Source: Xestospongia bergquistia (Eukaryota; Porifera; Demospongiae; Haplosclerida; Petrosiidae). Taken from it: 64,000 nucleotides of DNA. The notes below the pieces were generated by a model that ran no database searches, was not told the DNA's origin, and saw only the letters and a list, made by a program, of their open reading frames with translations. Each line of letters starts with the position of its first letter. The stretch's first letter is position 1. Below, piece by piece: positions 35,083-48,642 of this stretch. Location of the stretch: assembly GCA_963965975.1 (NCBI GenBank), contig OZ014412.1, forward strand, positions 12,290,849-12,354,848. Direction: 5' to 3'. A program made the position numbers and the translations under genes.

Positions 35083-38000
35083 TTAAACTAAAGACTTTAG
35101 AAGGTTTAGACTATTGAGTGAAGTTAATAAAGTAAACAGCTTAGTCTAAAGGACTCTATGGGACTAACTAAATAAACTGTTATTAGCAGTTTAGCAGGTT
35201 GCTTTGCATTAACAGTCTAAAGTCTTTAAATTAAAGACTTTAGAAGGTTATTGATTGAAGTTAACAAAGTAAAAAGCTCAGTCTAATGGACTCTATGGGA
35301 CTATCTAAATAAACTGTTATTATCAGTTTAGCAAGTTGGTTTCCATTAACAATTTAAAGTCTTTAAATTAAAGACTTTAGAAGGTTTAGACTATTGAGTG
35401 AAGTTAATAAAGTAAACAGCTCAGTGTAAAGGACTCTATCGGACTATCTAAATATATAGTTATTAAAAGTTTAGTAAGTTATCTTGCATTAACACTCTAA
35501 AGTCTTTAAATTAAAGACTTTAGAAGTTTTAGACTATTGAGTGAAGTTATTAATGTAAACAGCTCAGTCTAATGGACTCTATGGGACTAAATAAATGAAG
35601 TGTTATTAACAGTTTAGTAAGTTGGTTTGCATTAACAATTTAAAGTCTTTAAATTAAAGACTTTAGAAGGTTTAGACTATTGAGTGAAGTTAATAAAGTA
35701 AATAGCTCAGTTTAAAGGACTCTATGGGACTAGCTAAATAAACGGTTCTTAACAGTTTAATAAGTTGGTTTGCATTAACACTCTAAAGTCTTTAAATTAA
35801 AGACTTTAGAAGGTTTACATTATTGAGTGAGGTTAATAAAGTAAACAGCTCAGTCTAAAGGACTCTATGGGACTAACTAAATAAACTGTTATTAACAGTT
35901 TAGTAAGTTGCTTTACTTTAACACTCTAAAGTCTTTAAATTAAAGACTTTAGAAGGTTTAGACTATTGAGTGAAGATAATAAAGTAAACAGCTCAGTCTA
36001 TAGGACTCTATGGGACTAACTAAATAACCTCTTATTAACAGTTTAGTAAGTTTGTTTGCATTAACACTCTAAAGTCTTTAAATTAAACACTTTAGAAGGT
36101 TTAGACTATTTAGTAAAGTTAATAAAGTAAACAGCTCAGTCTAAAGGACTCTATGGGACTAACGAAATAAACTGTTATTAAAAGTTTAATAAGTTGGTTT
36201 GCATTAACACTCTAAAGTCTTTAAATTAAAGACTTTAGAAGGTTTAGACTGTTGATTGAAGATAACAAAGTAAACAGCTCAGTCTAAAGGACTCTATAGG
36301 ACTAACTAAATGAACTGTTATTAACAGTTTTGTAAGTTGGTTTGCATTAACACTCTAAAGTCTTTAAATTAAAGACTTTAGAAGGTTTAGACTATTGACT
36401 GAAGTTGATAAAGTAAACAGCTCAGTCTAAAGGACTCTATGGGACTAACTAAATGAACTGTTATTAACAGTTTAGTAAGTTGGTTTGCATTAATACTCTA
36501 AAGTCTTTAAATTAAAGACTTTAGATAACAAGTTTGTTTGCATTAACACTCTTAAGTCTTTAAATTAACGACTTTAGAAGGTTTAGACTATTAAGTGAAG
36601 ATTATAAAGTAAACAGCTCGCCTTAAAGGACTCTATGGGACTAACTAAAGAAACTGTTATTAACACTTTCGAAAGTTTGTTTCCATTAACACTTTACAGT
36701 CTTTAATTTTAAGAGTTTAGGAGGTCTAGACTATTGAGTAAATTTTTATAGAGTAAACTGCTCAGTCTAAAGGACTCCATGGGACTAACTAAATAAACTT
36801 CTATTAAGAGTTTAGTAAGTTGGTTTCATTAACACTCTAACGTCTTTAAATTAGAGACTTTAGAAGGTTTAGACTATTGAGTTAAGTTAATAAAGTAAAC
36901 AGCTCAGTCTAAAGGATTCTATGGGACTAACTAAATAAACTGTTATTAACAGTTTAGTAAGTTGGTTTGCATTAACACTCTAAAGTCTTTAAATTAAAGA
37001 CTTTAGAAGGTTTAGACTATTGAGTGAAGTTAATAAAGTAAACAGATCAGTCTAAAGGACTCTATGGGACTAACTAAATAAACTGTTATTATCTGTTATT
37101 AAACAGCTCAGTCTAAAGGACTCTATGGGACTAACTAAATAAAATGTTATTAACAGTTTGGTAAGTTGGTTTGCATTAACACTCTAAAGTCTTTAAACTA
37201 AAGACTTTAGAAGGTTTAGACTATTGAGTGAAGTTAATAAAGTAAACAGCTTAGTCTAAAGGACTCTATGGGACTAAATAAATAAACTCTTATTAACAGT
37301 TTTGTAAGTTGCTTTGCTTTAACAGTCTAAAGTCTTTAAATTAAAGACTTTAGAAGGTTATTGATTGAAGTTAACAAAATAAACAGCTCGGTCTAATGGA
37401 CTCTATGGGACTATCTAAATAAACTGTTATTATCAATTTAGCAAGTTGTTTTGCATTAACAATTTAAAGTCTTTAAATTAAAGACTTTGGAAGGTTTAGA
37501 CTATTGAGGGAAGTTAATAAAGTAAACAGCTCAGTGTAAAGGACTCTATGGGACTATCTAAATATACTGTTATTAACAGTTTAGTAAGTTAGTTTGCATT
37601 AACACTCTAAAGTCTTTAAATTAAAGACTTTAGATGGTTTAGACTATTGAGTGAAGTTCTTAATGTAAACAGCTCAGTCTAATGGACTCTATGGGACTAA
37701 CTAAATAAACTGTTATTAACATTTTAGTAAGTTGGTTTGCCTTAACACTCTAAAGTCTTTCAATTAAAGACTTTAGAAGGTTTAGACTATTGATTGAAGT
37801 TAACAAAGTAAACAGCTCAGTCTAACGGACTCCATTGGACTAACTAAATGAACTGTTATTAACAGTTTAGTAAGTTGGTTTGCATTAACACACAAAAGTC
37901 TTTAAATTAAAGACTTTAGAAGGTTTAGACTATTGAATGAAGTTAATAAAGTAAACAGCTCAGTCTAAAGGACTCTATGGGACTAACTAAATAAGCTGTT

Positions 38001-41000
38001 ATTAACAGTTTAGTAAGTTGGTTTGCATTAACACTCTAAAGTCTTTAAATTAAAGACTTTAGAAGGTTTAGACTATTGAGGGAAGTTAATAAAGTAAACA
38101 GCTCAGTCTAAAGGACTCTATCGAACTAACTAAATAAACTGCTATTAACTGTTTAGTAAGTTGGTTTGCATTAACACTCTAAAGTCTTTAAATTAAAGAC
38201 TTTAGAAGGTTTAGACTATTGAGTGAAGTTAATAAAGTAAACAGGTCATTCTAAAGGACTCTATGGGACTAACTAAATAAAATGCTATTAACAGTTTAGT
38301 AAGTGGGTTTGCATTAACACTCTAAAGTCTTTAAATTAAAGAGTTTAGAAGGTTTAGACTATTGAGTGAAGTTAATAAACTTAACAGCTCAGTTTAAAGG
38401 ACTCTATGGGTCTAACTACATAAACTGTTATTAACAGTTTAGTAAGTTCGTTGGCATTAACACTCTAAAGTCTTTAAATTAAAGACTTTAGAAGGTTTAG
38501 ACTATTGAGTGAAGTTGATAAAGTAAACAGCTCAGTCTAAAGGACTCTATGGGACTAACTAAATAAACTGCTATGAACTGTTTAGTAAGTTGGTTTGCAT
38601 TAACTCTCTAAAGTCTTTAAATTAAAGACTTTAGAATGTTCAGACTATTGAGTGAAGTTAATAAATTAAACAGTTCAGTCTAATGGACTCTATGGGACTA
38701 ACTAAATAAACTGTTATTAACAGTTTAGTAAGTTGGTTTGCCTTAACACTCTAAAGTCTTTCAATTAAAGACTTTAGAAGGTTTAGACTATTGATTGAAG
38801 TTAAGAAAGTAAACAGCTCAGTCTAATGGACTCTATGGGACTAACTAAATGAACTGTTATTAACAGTTTAGTAAATTGGTTTGCATTAAGACTCTATAGT
38901 CTTTAAATTAAAGACTTTAGAACGTTTAGAATATTCAATGAAGTTAACAAAGTAAACAGCTCAGTCTAAAGGACTCTATGGGACTAACTAAATAAACTGT
39001 TATTAACAGTTTAGTAGGATGGTTTGCATTAACACTCTAAAGTCTTTAAATTAAAGACTTTAGAAGGTTTAGACTATTAAGTGAAGTTAATAAAGTAAAC
39101 AGCTCAGTCTAAAGGACTCTATGGGACTAAATAAATAAACTGCTATTAACTGTTTAGTAAGTTGGTTTGCATTAACACTCTAAAGTCTTTAAATTAAAGA
39201 CTTTAGAAGGTTTAGACTATTGAGTGATGTTAATAAAGTAAACAGCTCAGTCTAAAGGACTCTATGGGACTAACTAAATAAACTGTTATTAACAGTTTAG
39301 TAAGTTGGTTTGCCTTAACACTCTAAAGTCTTTAAATTAAAGACTTTAGAAGGTTTAGACTATTGAGTGAAGTTAATAAAGTAAACAGCTCAGTCTAAAG
39401 GACTCTATGGGACTAACTAAATAAACTGTTATTAACAGTTTAGTAAGTTGGTTTGCATTAACACTCTAAAGTCTTTAATTTAAAGACTTTAGAAGGTTTA
39501 GACTATTAAGTAAATTTTATAAAGTAAACTGCTCATTTTAAAGGACTCTGTGGGACTAACTAAATAAACTTCTATTAACAGTTTAGTAAGTTGGTTTGCA
39601 TTAACACTCTAAAGTCTTTAAATTAAAGACTTTAGAAGGTGTAGACTATTGATGGAACTTAACAAAGTAAACAGCTCAGTCTAAAGGACTCTATGGGACT
39701 AACTAAATGAACTGTTATTAACAGTTTAGTAAGTTGGTTTGCATTAACACTCTAAAGTCTTTAAATTAAAGACTTTAGAAGGTTTAGACTATTGAGTGAA
39801 GTTAATAAAGTAAACAGCTCAGTCTAGTGGATTCTATGGGACTAACTAAATGAACTGTTATTAACAATTTAGTAAGTTCGTTTGCATTAACACTCTAAAG
39901 TCTTTAAATTAAAGACTTTCGAAGGTTTAGACTATTGAGTGAAGTTAATCAAGTAAACAGCTCAGTCTAAAGGACTCTATGAGACTAACTAAATGAACTG
40001 TTATTAACAGTTTAGTAAGTTGGTTTGTATTAACACTCTAAAGTCTTTAAATTAAAGACTTTAGAAGGATTAGACTATTGAGTGAAATTAAAAAAGTAAA
40101 CAGCTCAGTCTAAAGGATCCTTTGGACTAACTAAATAAACTGTTATTAAATGTTTAGTAAGTTGGTTTGCATTAACACTCTAAAGTCTTTAAATTAAAGA
40201 CTTTAGAAGGTTTAGACTATTGATTGAAGTTAACAAAGTAAACAGCTCAGTCTAATGGACTCTATGGGACTAACTAAATAAACTGTTATTTACAGTTTAG
40301 TATGTTGGTTTGCATTAAGACTCTAAAGTCATTAAATTAAAGACTTTAGAAGGATTAGACTATTGAGTGAAGTTAATAAAGTAAAAGCTCAGTCTAAAGG
40401 ACTCTATGGGACTAACTAAATAAACTATTATTAACAGTTTAGTAAGTTGGTTTGCCTTAACACTCTAAAGTCTTTAAATTAAAGACTTCAGAAGGTTTAA
40501 ACTATTGAGTGAAGTTAATAAAGTAAACAGCTCAGTCTAAAGGACTCTATGGGACTAACTAAATTAACTGTTATTAACAGTTTAGTAAGTTTGTTTGCAT
40601 TAACACTCTAAAGTCTTTAAATTAAAGACTTTAGAAGGTTTCGACTATTGAGTGAAGTTAATAAAGTAAACAGCTCGGTCTAAAGGACTCTATGGGACTA
40701 ACTAAATAAATTGTTATTAACAGTTTAGTAAGATGGTTTGCATTAACACTCTAAAGTCTTTAAGTTAATGACTTTAGAAGGTTTAGACTATTGAGTGAAG
40801 TTAATAAAGTAAAAAGCTCAGTCTAAAGGACTCTATGGGACTAACTAAATAAACTGTTATTAACAGTTTAGTAAGTTGGTTTGCCTTAGCACTCTAAAGT
40901 CTTTCAATTAAAGACTTTAGAAGGTTTAGACTATTGATTGAAGTTAACAAAGTAAACAGCTCAGTCTAACGGACTCCATGGGACTAACTAAATGAACTGT

Positions 41001-41330
41001 TATTAACAGTTTAGTACGTTTGTTTGCATTAACACTCTAAAGTCTTTAAATTAAAGACTTTAGAAGGTTTAGACTATTGAATGAATTTAATAAAGTAAAC
41101 AGCTCAGTCTAAAGGACTCTATGGGACTAACTAAATAAACTGTTATTAACAGTTTAGTAAGTTGGTTTGCATTAACACTCTAAAGTCTTTAAATTAAAGA
41201 CTTTAGAAGGTTTAGACTATTGAGGGATGTTAATAAAGTAAACAGCTCAGTCTAAAGGACTCTATCGGACTAACTAAAGAAACTGCTATTAACTGTTTAG
41301 TAAGTTGGTTTGCATTAACACTCTAAAGTC
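34430..41330 (+). repeat. Copy of the 10.1-16.7 kb segment
   Basis: Block 3 counterpart of block 1's 6.6-kb segment, described under 10,120-16,745. It has one extra 709-bp unit, lacks two monomers of the ATTCTTAATG kind present at 12.6-12.9 kb, and lacks one further monomer near 40.3 kb. The nested higher-order repeats inside it are listed separately. Confidence 0.86.
35083..35791 (+). repeat. 5-monomer higher-order repeat, 709 bp, copy 2
   Basis: Tandem duplicate of 34,374-35,082 with very few differences (for example TATTAGCAG against TATTAACAG, and GACTAAATAAATG against GACTAACTAAATG). The near-identity and the single copy at the equivalent place in block 1 mark it as a recent local duplication. 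Confidence 0.9.
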
Positions 41331-41950
41331 TTTAAATTAAAGACTTTAGAAGGTTTAGACTATTGAGTGAAGTTAATAAAGTAAACAGCTCAGTCTAAAG
41401 GACTCTATGGGACTAACTAAATAAACTGTTATTAAGAGTTTAGTAAGTTGGTTTGCCTTAACACTCTAAAGTCTTTAAATTAAAGACTTTAGAAGGTTTA
41501 GACTATTGAGTGAAGTTAATAAAGTAAACAGCTCAGTCTAAAGGACTCTATGGGACAAAGTAAATAAACTGTTATTAACAGTTTAGTAAGTTGGTTTGCA
41601 TTAACACTCTAAAGTCTTTAAATTAAAGACTTTAGAAGGTTTAGACTATTGAGTGAAGTTAATAAAGTAAACAGCTCAGTCTAAAGGACTCTATGGGACT
41701 AACTAAATTAACTGTTATTAACAGTTTAGTAAGTTGGTTTGCATTAACACTCTAAAGTCTTTAAATTAAAGACTTTAGAATGTTTAGACTATTGAGTGAA
41801 GTTAATAAAGTAAACAGCTCAGTCTAAAGGACTCTATGGGACTAACTAAATAAATTGTTATTAACAGTTTAGTAAGTTGGTTTGCATTAACACTCTAAAG
41901 TCTTTAAATTAATGACTTTAGAAGGTTTAGACTATTGAGTGAAGTTAAGA
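40291..41950 (+). repeat. 1.7-kb segment copied at 43.6-45.2 kb
   Basis: Marks recur 3,286-3,287 bp downstream (about 23 monomers): gttatttacag at about 40,286 and 43,572, taagttaatg at 40761 and 44048, the TACGTTTGTTTGC monomer at about 41,015 and 44,303, and TGGGACAAAGTAAAT at about 41,553 and 44,840. The intervening DNA includes the tandem 1000-bp units. The right edge is approximate. Confidence 0.8.
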
Positions 41951-42770
41951 AAGTAAACAGCTCAGTCTAATGGACTCTATGGGACTAACTAAATGAACGG
42001 TTATTAACAGTTTAGTAAGTTGTTTTGCATTAACACTCTAAAGTCTTTAAATTAAAGACTTTAGAATGTTTAGACTATTGAGTGAAGTTAATAAAGTAAA
42101 CAGCTCAGTCTAGTGGATTCTATGTGACTAACTAAATGAACTGTTATTAACAATTTAGTAAGTTCGTTTGCATTAACACTCTAAAGTCTTTAAATTAAAG
42201 ACTTTCGAAGGTTTAGACTATTGAGTGAAGTTAATCAAGTAAACAGCTCAGTCTAAAGGACTCTATGAGACTAACTAAATAAACTGTTATTAACAGTTTA
42301 GTAAGTTGGTTTGTATTAACACTCTAAAGTCTTTAAATTAAAGACTTTAGAAGGATTAGACTATTGAGTGAAGTTAAAAAAGTAAACAGCTCAGTCTAAA
42401 GGATTCTTTGGACTAAATAAATAAACTGTTATTAAATGTTTAGTAAGTTGGTTTGCATTAACACTCTAAAGTCTTTAAATTAAAGACTTTAGAAGGTTTA
42501 GACTATTGATTGAAGTTAAAAAAGTAAACAGCTCAGTCTAATGGACTCTATGGGACTAACTAAATAAACTGTTATTTACAGTTCAGTATGTTGGTTTGCA
42601 TTAAGACTCTAAAGTCATTAAATTAAAGACTTTAGAAGGATTAGACTATTGAGTGAAGTTAATAAAGTAAAAAGCTCAGTCTAAAGGACTCTATGGGACT
42701 AACTAAATAAACTGTTATTAACAGTTTAGTAAGTTGGTTTGCCTTAACACTCTAAAGTCTTTAAATTAAA
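41771..42770 (+). repeat. 7-monomer higher-order repeat, 1000 bp, copy 1
   Basis: Starts at gactttagaatgtttag (41771, again at 42771). The tagtggattc mark lies at 42111 and 43111, exactly 1000 apart, and equals 7 x 143 minus a 1-bp deletion in the ggattctttggac monomer. The order of marked monomers inside is ATAAATTG, AAATGAACGG, TAGTGGATTC, TCTATGAGAC, GGATTCTTTGG, the GATTGAAG monomer and ATTTACAG with AGTATG. Confidence 0.92.
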
Positions 42771-43770
42771 GACTTTAGAATGTTTAGACTATTGAGTGAA
42801 GTTAATAAAGTAAACAGCTCAGTCTAAAGGACTCTATGGGACTAACTAAATAAATTGTTATTAACAGTTTAGTAAGTTGGTTTGCATTAACACTCTAAAG
42901 TCTTTAAATTAATGACTTTAGAAGGTTTAGACTATTGAGTGAAGTTAAGAAAGTAAACAGCTCAGTCTAATGGACTCTATGGGACTAACTAAATGAACGG
43001 TTATTAACAGTTTAGTAAGTTGTTTTGCATTAACACTCTAAAGTCTTTAAATTAAAGACTTTAGAATGTTTAGACTATTGAGTGAAGTTAATAAAGTAAA
43101 CAGCTCAGTCTAGTGGATTCTATGGGACTAACTAAATGAAGTGTTATTAACAATTTAGTAAGTTCGTTTGCATTAACACTCTAAAGTCTTTAAATTAAAG
43201 ACTTTCGAAGGTTTAGACTATTGAGTGAAGTTAATCAAGTAAACAGCTCAGTCTAAAGGACTCTATGAGACTAACTAAATAAACTGTTATTAACAGTTTA
43301 GTAAGTTGGTTTGTATTAACACTCTAAAGTCTTTAAATTAAAGACTTTAGAAGGATTAGACTATTGAGTGAAGTTAAAAAAGTAAACAGCTCAGTCTAAA
43401 GGATTCTTTGGACTAACTAAATAAATTGTTATTAAATCTTTAGTAAGTTGGTTTGCATTAACACTCTAAAGTCTTTAAATTAAAGACTTTAGAAGGTTTA
43501 GACTATTGATTGAAGTTAACAAAGTAAACAGCTCAGTCTAATGGACTCTATGGGACTAACTAAATAAACTGTTATTTACAGTTCAGTATGTTGGTTTGCA
43601 TTAAGACTCTAAAGTCATTAAATTAAAGACTTTAGAAGGATTAGACTATTGAGTGAAGTTAATAAAGTAAAAAGCTCAGTCTAAAGGACTCTATGGGACT
43701 AACTAAATAAACTGTTATTAACAGTTTAGTAAGTTGGTTTGCCTTAACACTCTAAAGTCTTTAAATTAAA
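42771..43770 (+). repeat. 7-monomer higher-order repeat, 1000 bp, copy 2
   Basis: Tandem duplicate with a handful of differences (for example GGGACTAACTAAATGAAGTG at 43,127 against GTGACTAACTAAATGAACTG). It ends where gactttagaaggtttaaac (43771) replaces the expected atgtttag start. Confidence 0.91.
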
Positions 43771-46700
43771 GACTTTAGAAGGTTTAAACTATTGAGTGAA
43801 GTTAATAAAGTAAACAGCTCAGTCTAAAGGACTCTATGGGACTAACTAAATTAACTGTTATTAACAGTTTAGTAAGTTGGTTTGCATTAACACTCTAAAG
43901 TCTTTAAATTAAAGACTTTAGAAGGTTTCGACTATTGAGTGAAGTTAATAAAGTAAACAGCTCGGTCTAAAGGACTCTATGGGACTAACTAAATAAATTG
44001 TTATTAACAGTTTAGTAAGATGGTTTGCATTAACACTCTAAAGTCTTTAAGTTAATGACTTTAGAAGGTTTAGACTATTGAGTGAAGTTAATAAAGTAAA
44101 CAGCTCAGTCTAAAGGACTCTATGGGACTAACTAAATAAACTGTTATTAACAGTTTAGTAAGTTGGTTTGTCTTAACACTCTAAAGTCTTTCAATTAAAG
44201 CCTTTAGAAGGTTTAGACTATTGATTGAAGTTAACAAAGTAAACAGCTCAGTCTAATGGACTCCATGGGACTAACTAAATGAACTGTTATTAACAGTTTA
44301 GTACGTTTGTTTGCATTAACACTCTAAAGTTTTTAAATTAAAGACTTTAGAAGGTTTAGACTATTGAATGAAGTTAATAAAGTAAACAGCTCAGTCTAAA
44401 GGACTCTATGGGACTAACTAAATAAACTGTTATTAACAGTTTAGTAAGTTGGTTTGCATTAACACTCTAAAGTCTTTAAATTAAAGACTTTAGAAGGTTT
44501 AGACTATTGAGGGATGTTAATAAAGTAAACAGCTCAGTCTAAAGGACTCTATCGGACTAACTAAATAAACTGCTATTAACTGTTTAGTAAGTTGGTTTGC
44601 ATTAACACTCTAAAGTCTTTAAATTAAAGACTTTAGAAGGTTTAGACAATTGAGTGAAGTTAATAAAGTAAACAGCTCAGTCTAAAGGACTCTATGGGAC
44701 TAACTAAATAAACTGTTATTAAGAGTTTAGTAAGTTGGTTTGCCTTAACACTCTAAAGTCTTTAAATTAAAGACTTTAGAAGGTTTAGACTATTGAGTGA
44801 AGTTAATAAAGTAAACAGCTCAGTCTAAAGGACTCTATGGGACAAAGTAAATAAACTGTTATTAACAGTTTAGTAAGTTGGTTTGCATTAACACTCTAAA
44901 GTCTTTAAATTAAAGACTTTAGAAGGTTTAGACTATTGAGTGAAGTTAATAAAGTAAACAGCTCAGTCTAAAGGACTCTATGGGACTAACTAAATTAACT
45001 GTTATTAACAGTTTAGTAAGTTGGTTTGCATTAACACTCTAAAGTCTTTAAATTAAAGACTTTAGAATGTTTAGACTATTGAGTGAAGTTAATAAAGTAA
45101 ACAGCTCAGTCTAAAGGACTCTATGGGACTAACTAAATAAATTGTTATTAACAGTTTAGTAAGTTGGTTTGCATTAACACTCTAAAGTCTTTAAATTAAA
45201 GACTTTAGAATGTTTAGACTATTGAGTGAAGTTAATAAAGTAAACAGCTCAGTCTAAAGGCCTCTATGAGACTAACTAAATAAACTGTTATTAACAGTTT
45301 AGTAAGTTGGTTTGTATTAACACTCTTAAGTCTTTAAATTAAAGACTTTAGAAGGTTTAGACTATTGAGTGAAGTTAATAAAGTAAACAGCTCAGTCTAA
45401 AGGACTCTATCGGACTAACTAAATGAACTGTTATTAACAGTTTAGTAAGTTGGTTTGCATTAACACTCTAAAGTCTTTAATTTAAAGACTTTAGAAGGTT
45501 TAGACTGTTAAGTAAATTTTATAAAGTAACCTGCTCATTTTAAAGGACTCTGTGGGACTAACTAAATAAACTTCTATTAACAGTTTAGTAAATTGGTTTG
45601 CATTAACACTCTAAAGTCTTTAAATTAAAGACTTTAGAAGGTTGAGACTATTGATTGAAGTTAACAAAGTAAACTGCTCAGTCTAAAGGACTCTATGGGA
45701 CTAACTAAATGAACTGTTATTAACAGTTTAGTAAGTTGGTTTCCATTAACACTCTAAAATCTTTAAATTAAAGACTTTAGAAGGTTTAGACTATTGAGTG
45801 AAGTTAATAAAGTAAACAGCTCAGTCTAGTGGATTCTATGGGACTAACTAAATGAACTGTTATTAACAATTTAGTAAGTTCGTTTGCATTAACACTCTAA
45901 AGTCTTTAAATTAAAGACTTTAGAAGGTTTAGACTATTGAGTGAAGTTAATCAAGTAAACAGCTCAGTCTAAAGGACTCTATGAGACTAACTAAATAAAC
46001 TGTTATTAACAGTTTAGTAAGTTCGTTTGTATTAACACTCTAAAGTCTTTAAATTAAAGACTTTAGAAGGATTAGACTATTGAGTGAAGTTAAAAAAGTA
46101 AACAGCTCAGTCTAAAGGATTCTTTGGACTAACTAAATAAACTGTTATTAAATGTTTAGTAAGTTTGTTTGCATTAACACTCTAAAGTCTTTAAATTAAA
46201 GACTTTGGAAGGTTTAGACTATTGAGTGAAGTTAACAAAGTAAACAGCTCAGTCTAATGGACTCTATGGGACTAACTAAATAAACTGTTATTAACAGTTT
46301 AGTAAGTTGGTTTGCATTAACACTCTAAAGTCTTTAAATTAAAGACTTTAAAGGTTTAGACTATTGCGTGAAGTTAATAATGTAAACAGCTCAGTCTAAA
46401 GGATTATTTCGACTGACTAAATAAACTGTTATTAACAGTTTAGTATGTTGGTTTGCATTAAGACTCTAAAGTCATTAAATTAAAGACTTTATAAGGATTA
46501 GACTATTGAGTGAAGTTAATAAAGTAAACAGCTCAGTCTAAAGGACTCTATGGGACTAACTAAATAAACTGTTATTAACAGTTTAGTAAGATGGTTTGCC
46601 TTAACACTCTAAAGTCTTTCAATTAAAGACTTTAGAAGGTTTAGACTATTGATTGAAGTTAACAAAGTAAACAGCTCAGTCTAATGGACTCCATGGGACT

Positions 46701-47500
46701 AACTAAATGAACTGTTATTAACAGCTTAGTAAGTTTGCCTGCATTAACACTCTAAAGTCTTTAAATTAAAGACTTTAGAAGGTTTAGACTATTGAATGAA
46801 GTTAATAAAGTAAACAGCTCAGTCTAAAGGACTCTATGGGACTAACTAAATTAACTGTTATTAACAGTTTAGTAAGTTTGTTTGCATTAACACTCTAAAG
46901 TCTTTAAATTAAAGACTTTAGAAGGTTTAAACTATTGAGGGATGTTAATAAGGTAAACAGCTCAGTCTAAAGGACTCTATCGGACTAACTAAATAAACTG
47001 CTATTAACTGTTTAGTAAGTTGGTTTGCATTAACACTCTAAAGTCTTTAAATTAAAGACTTTAGAAGGTTTAGACTATTGAGTGAAGTTAATAAAGTAAA
47101 CAGCTCAGTCTAAAGGACTCTATGGGACTAACTAAATAAACTGTTATTAACAGTTTAGTAAGTTGGTTTGCGTTAACACTCTAAAGTCTATAAATTAAAG
47201 ACTTTAGAAGGTTTAGACTATTGAGTGAAGTTAATAAAGTAAACAGCTCAGTCTAAAGGACTCTATGGGACAAACTAAATAAACCGTTATTAACAGTTTA
47301 GTAAGTTGGTTTGCATTAACACTCTAAAGTCTTTAAATTAAAGACTTTAGAAGGTTTAGACTATTGAGTGAAGTTAATAAAGTAAACAGCTCAGTCTAAA
47401 GGACTCTATGGGACTAACTAAATAAACTGTTATTAACAATTTAGTAAGTTGGTTTGCATTAACACTCTAAAGTCTTTAAATTAAAGACTTTAGAAGGTTT

Positions 47501-48642
47501 CGACTATTGAGTGAAGTTAATAAAGTAAACAGCTCAGTCTAAAGGACTCTATGGGACTAACTAAATAAATTGTTATTAACAGTTTAGTAAGTTGGTTTGC
47601 ATTAACACTCTAAAGTCTTTAAATTAATGACTTTAGAAGGTTTAGACTATTGATTGAAGTTAATAAATTAAACAGCTCAGTCTAATGGACTCTATGGGAC
47701 TAACTAAATGAACTGTTATTAACAGTTTAGTAAGTTGTTTTGCATTAACACTCTAAAGTCTTTAAATTAAAGACTTTAGAATGTTTAGACTATTGAGTGA
47801 AGTTAATAAAGTAAACAGCTCAGTCTAAAGGACTCTATGAGACTAAATTAATAAACTGTTATTAACAGTTTAGTAAGTTGGTTTGTATTAACACTCTAAA
47901 GTCTTTAAATTAAAGACTTTAGAAGGTTTAGACTATTGAGTGAAGTTAAAAAAGTGAACAGCTCAGTCTAAAGGATTCTTTGGACTAACTAAATAAACTG
48001 TTATTAAATGTTTAGTAAGTTGGTTTGCATTAACACTCTAAAGTCTTTAAATTAAAGAGTTTAGAAGATTTAGACTATTGAGTGAAGTTAATAAAGTAAA
48101 CAGCTCAGTCTAATGGACTCTATGGGACTAACTAAATAAACTGTTATTAACAGTTTAGTAAGTTGGTTTGTATTAACACTCTAAAGTCTTTAAATTAAAG
48201 ACTTTACAAGGTTTAGACTATTGAGTGAAGTTAAAAAAGTGAACAGCTCAGTCTAAACGATTCTGTCGACTAACTAAATAAACTGTTATTAACAGTTTAG
48301 TAAGTTGGTTTGCATTAAGACTCTAAACTCTTTAAATTAAAGATTTTAGAAGGATTAGACTATTGAGTGAAGTTAATAAAGTAAACAGCTCAGTCTAAAG
48401 GACTCTATGGGACTAACTAAATAAACTGTTATTAACAGTTTAGTAAGTTGGTTTGCATTAACACTCTAAAGTCTTTAAATTAAAGACTTTAGAAGGTTTA
48501 GACTATAGAGTGAGGATAATAAAGTAAACAGCTCAGTCTAAAGGACTCTATGGGACTAACTAAATTTACTGTTATTAACAATTTAGTAAGTTGGTTTGCA
48601 TTAACACTCTAAAGTCTTTCAATTAAAGACTTTAGAAGGTTT
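47501..48642 (+). repeat. 8-monomer higher-order repeat, 1142 bp, copy 1
   Basis: Marks recur 1142 bp later: cgactattg at 47501 and 48643, and gagactaaat at 47839 and 48981. 1142 is 8 x 143 minus 2, matching two monomers with a 1-bp deletion in ggattct-ttggac and cgattct-tcgac. Contains ATAAATTG, TTAATGACTTTAG, TTGTTTTGCATT, GAGACTAAAT, AAAAAAGTGAACAG, GAGTTTAGAAGATTTAG and GACTATAGAGTGAGG monomers in order. Confidence 0.89.
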
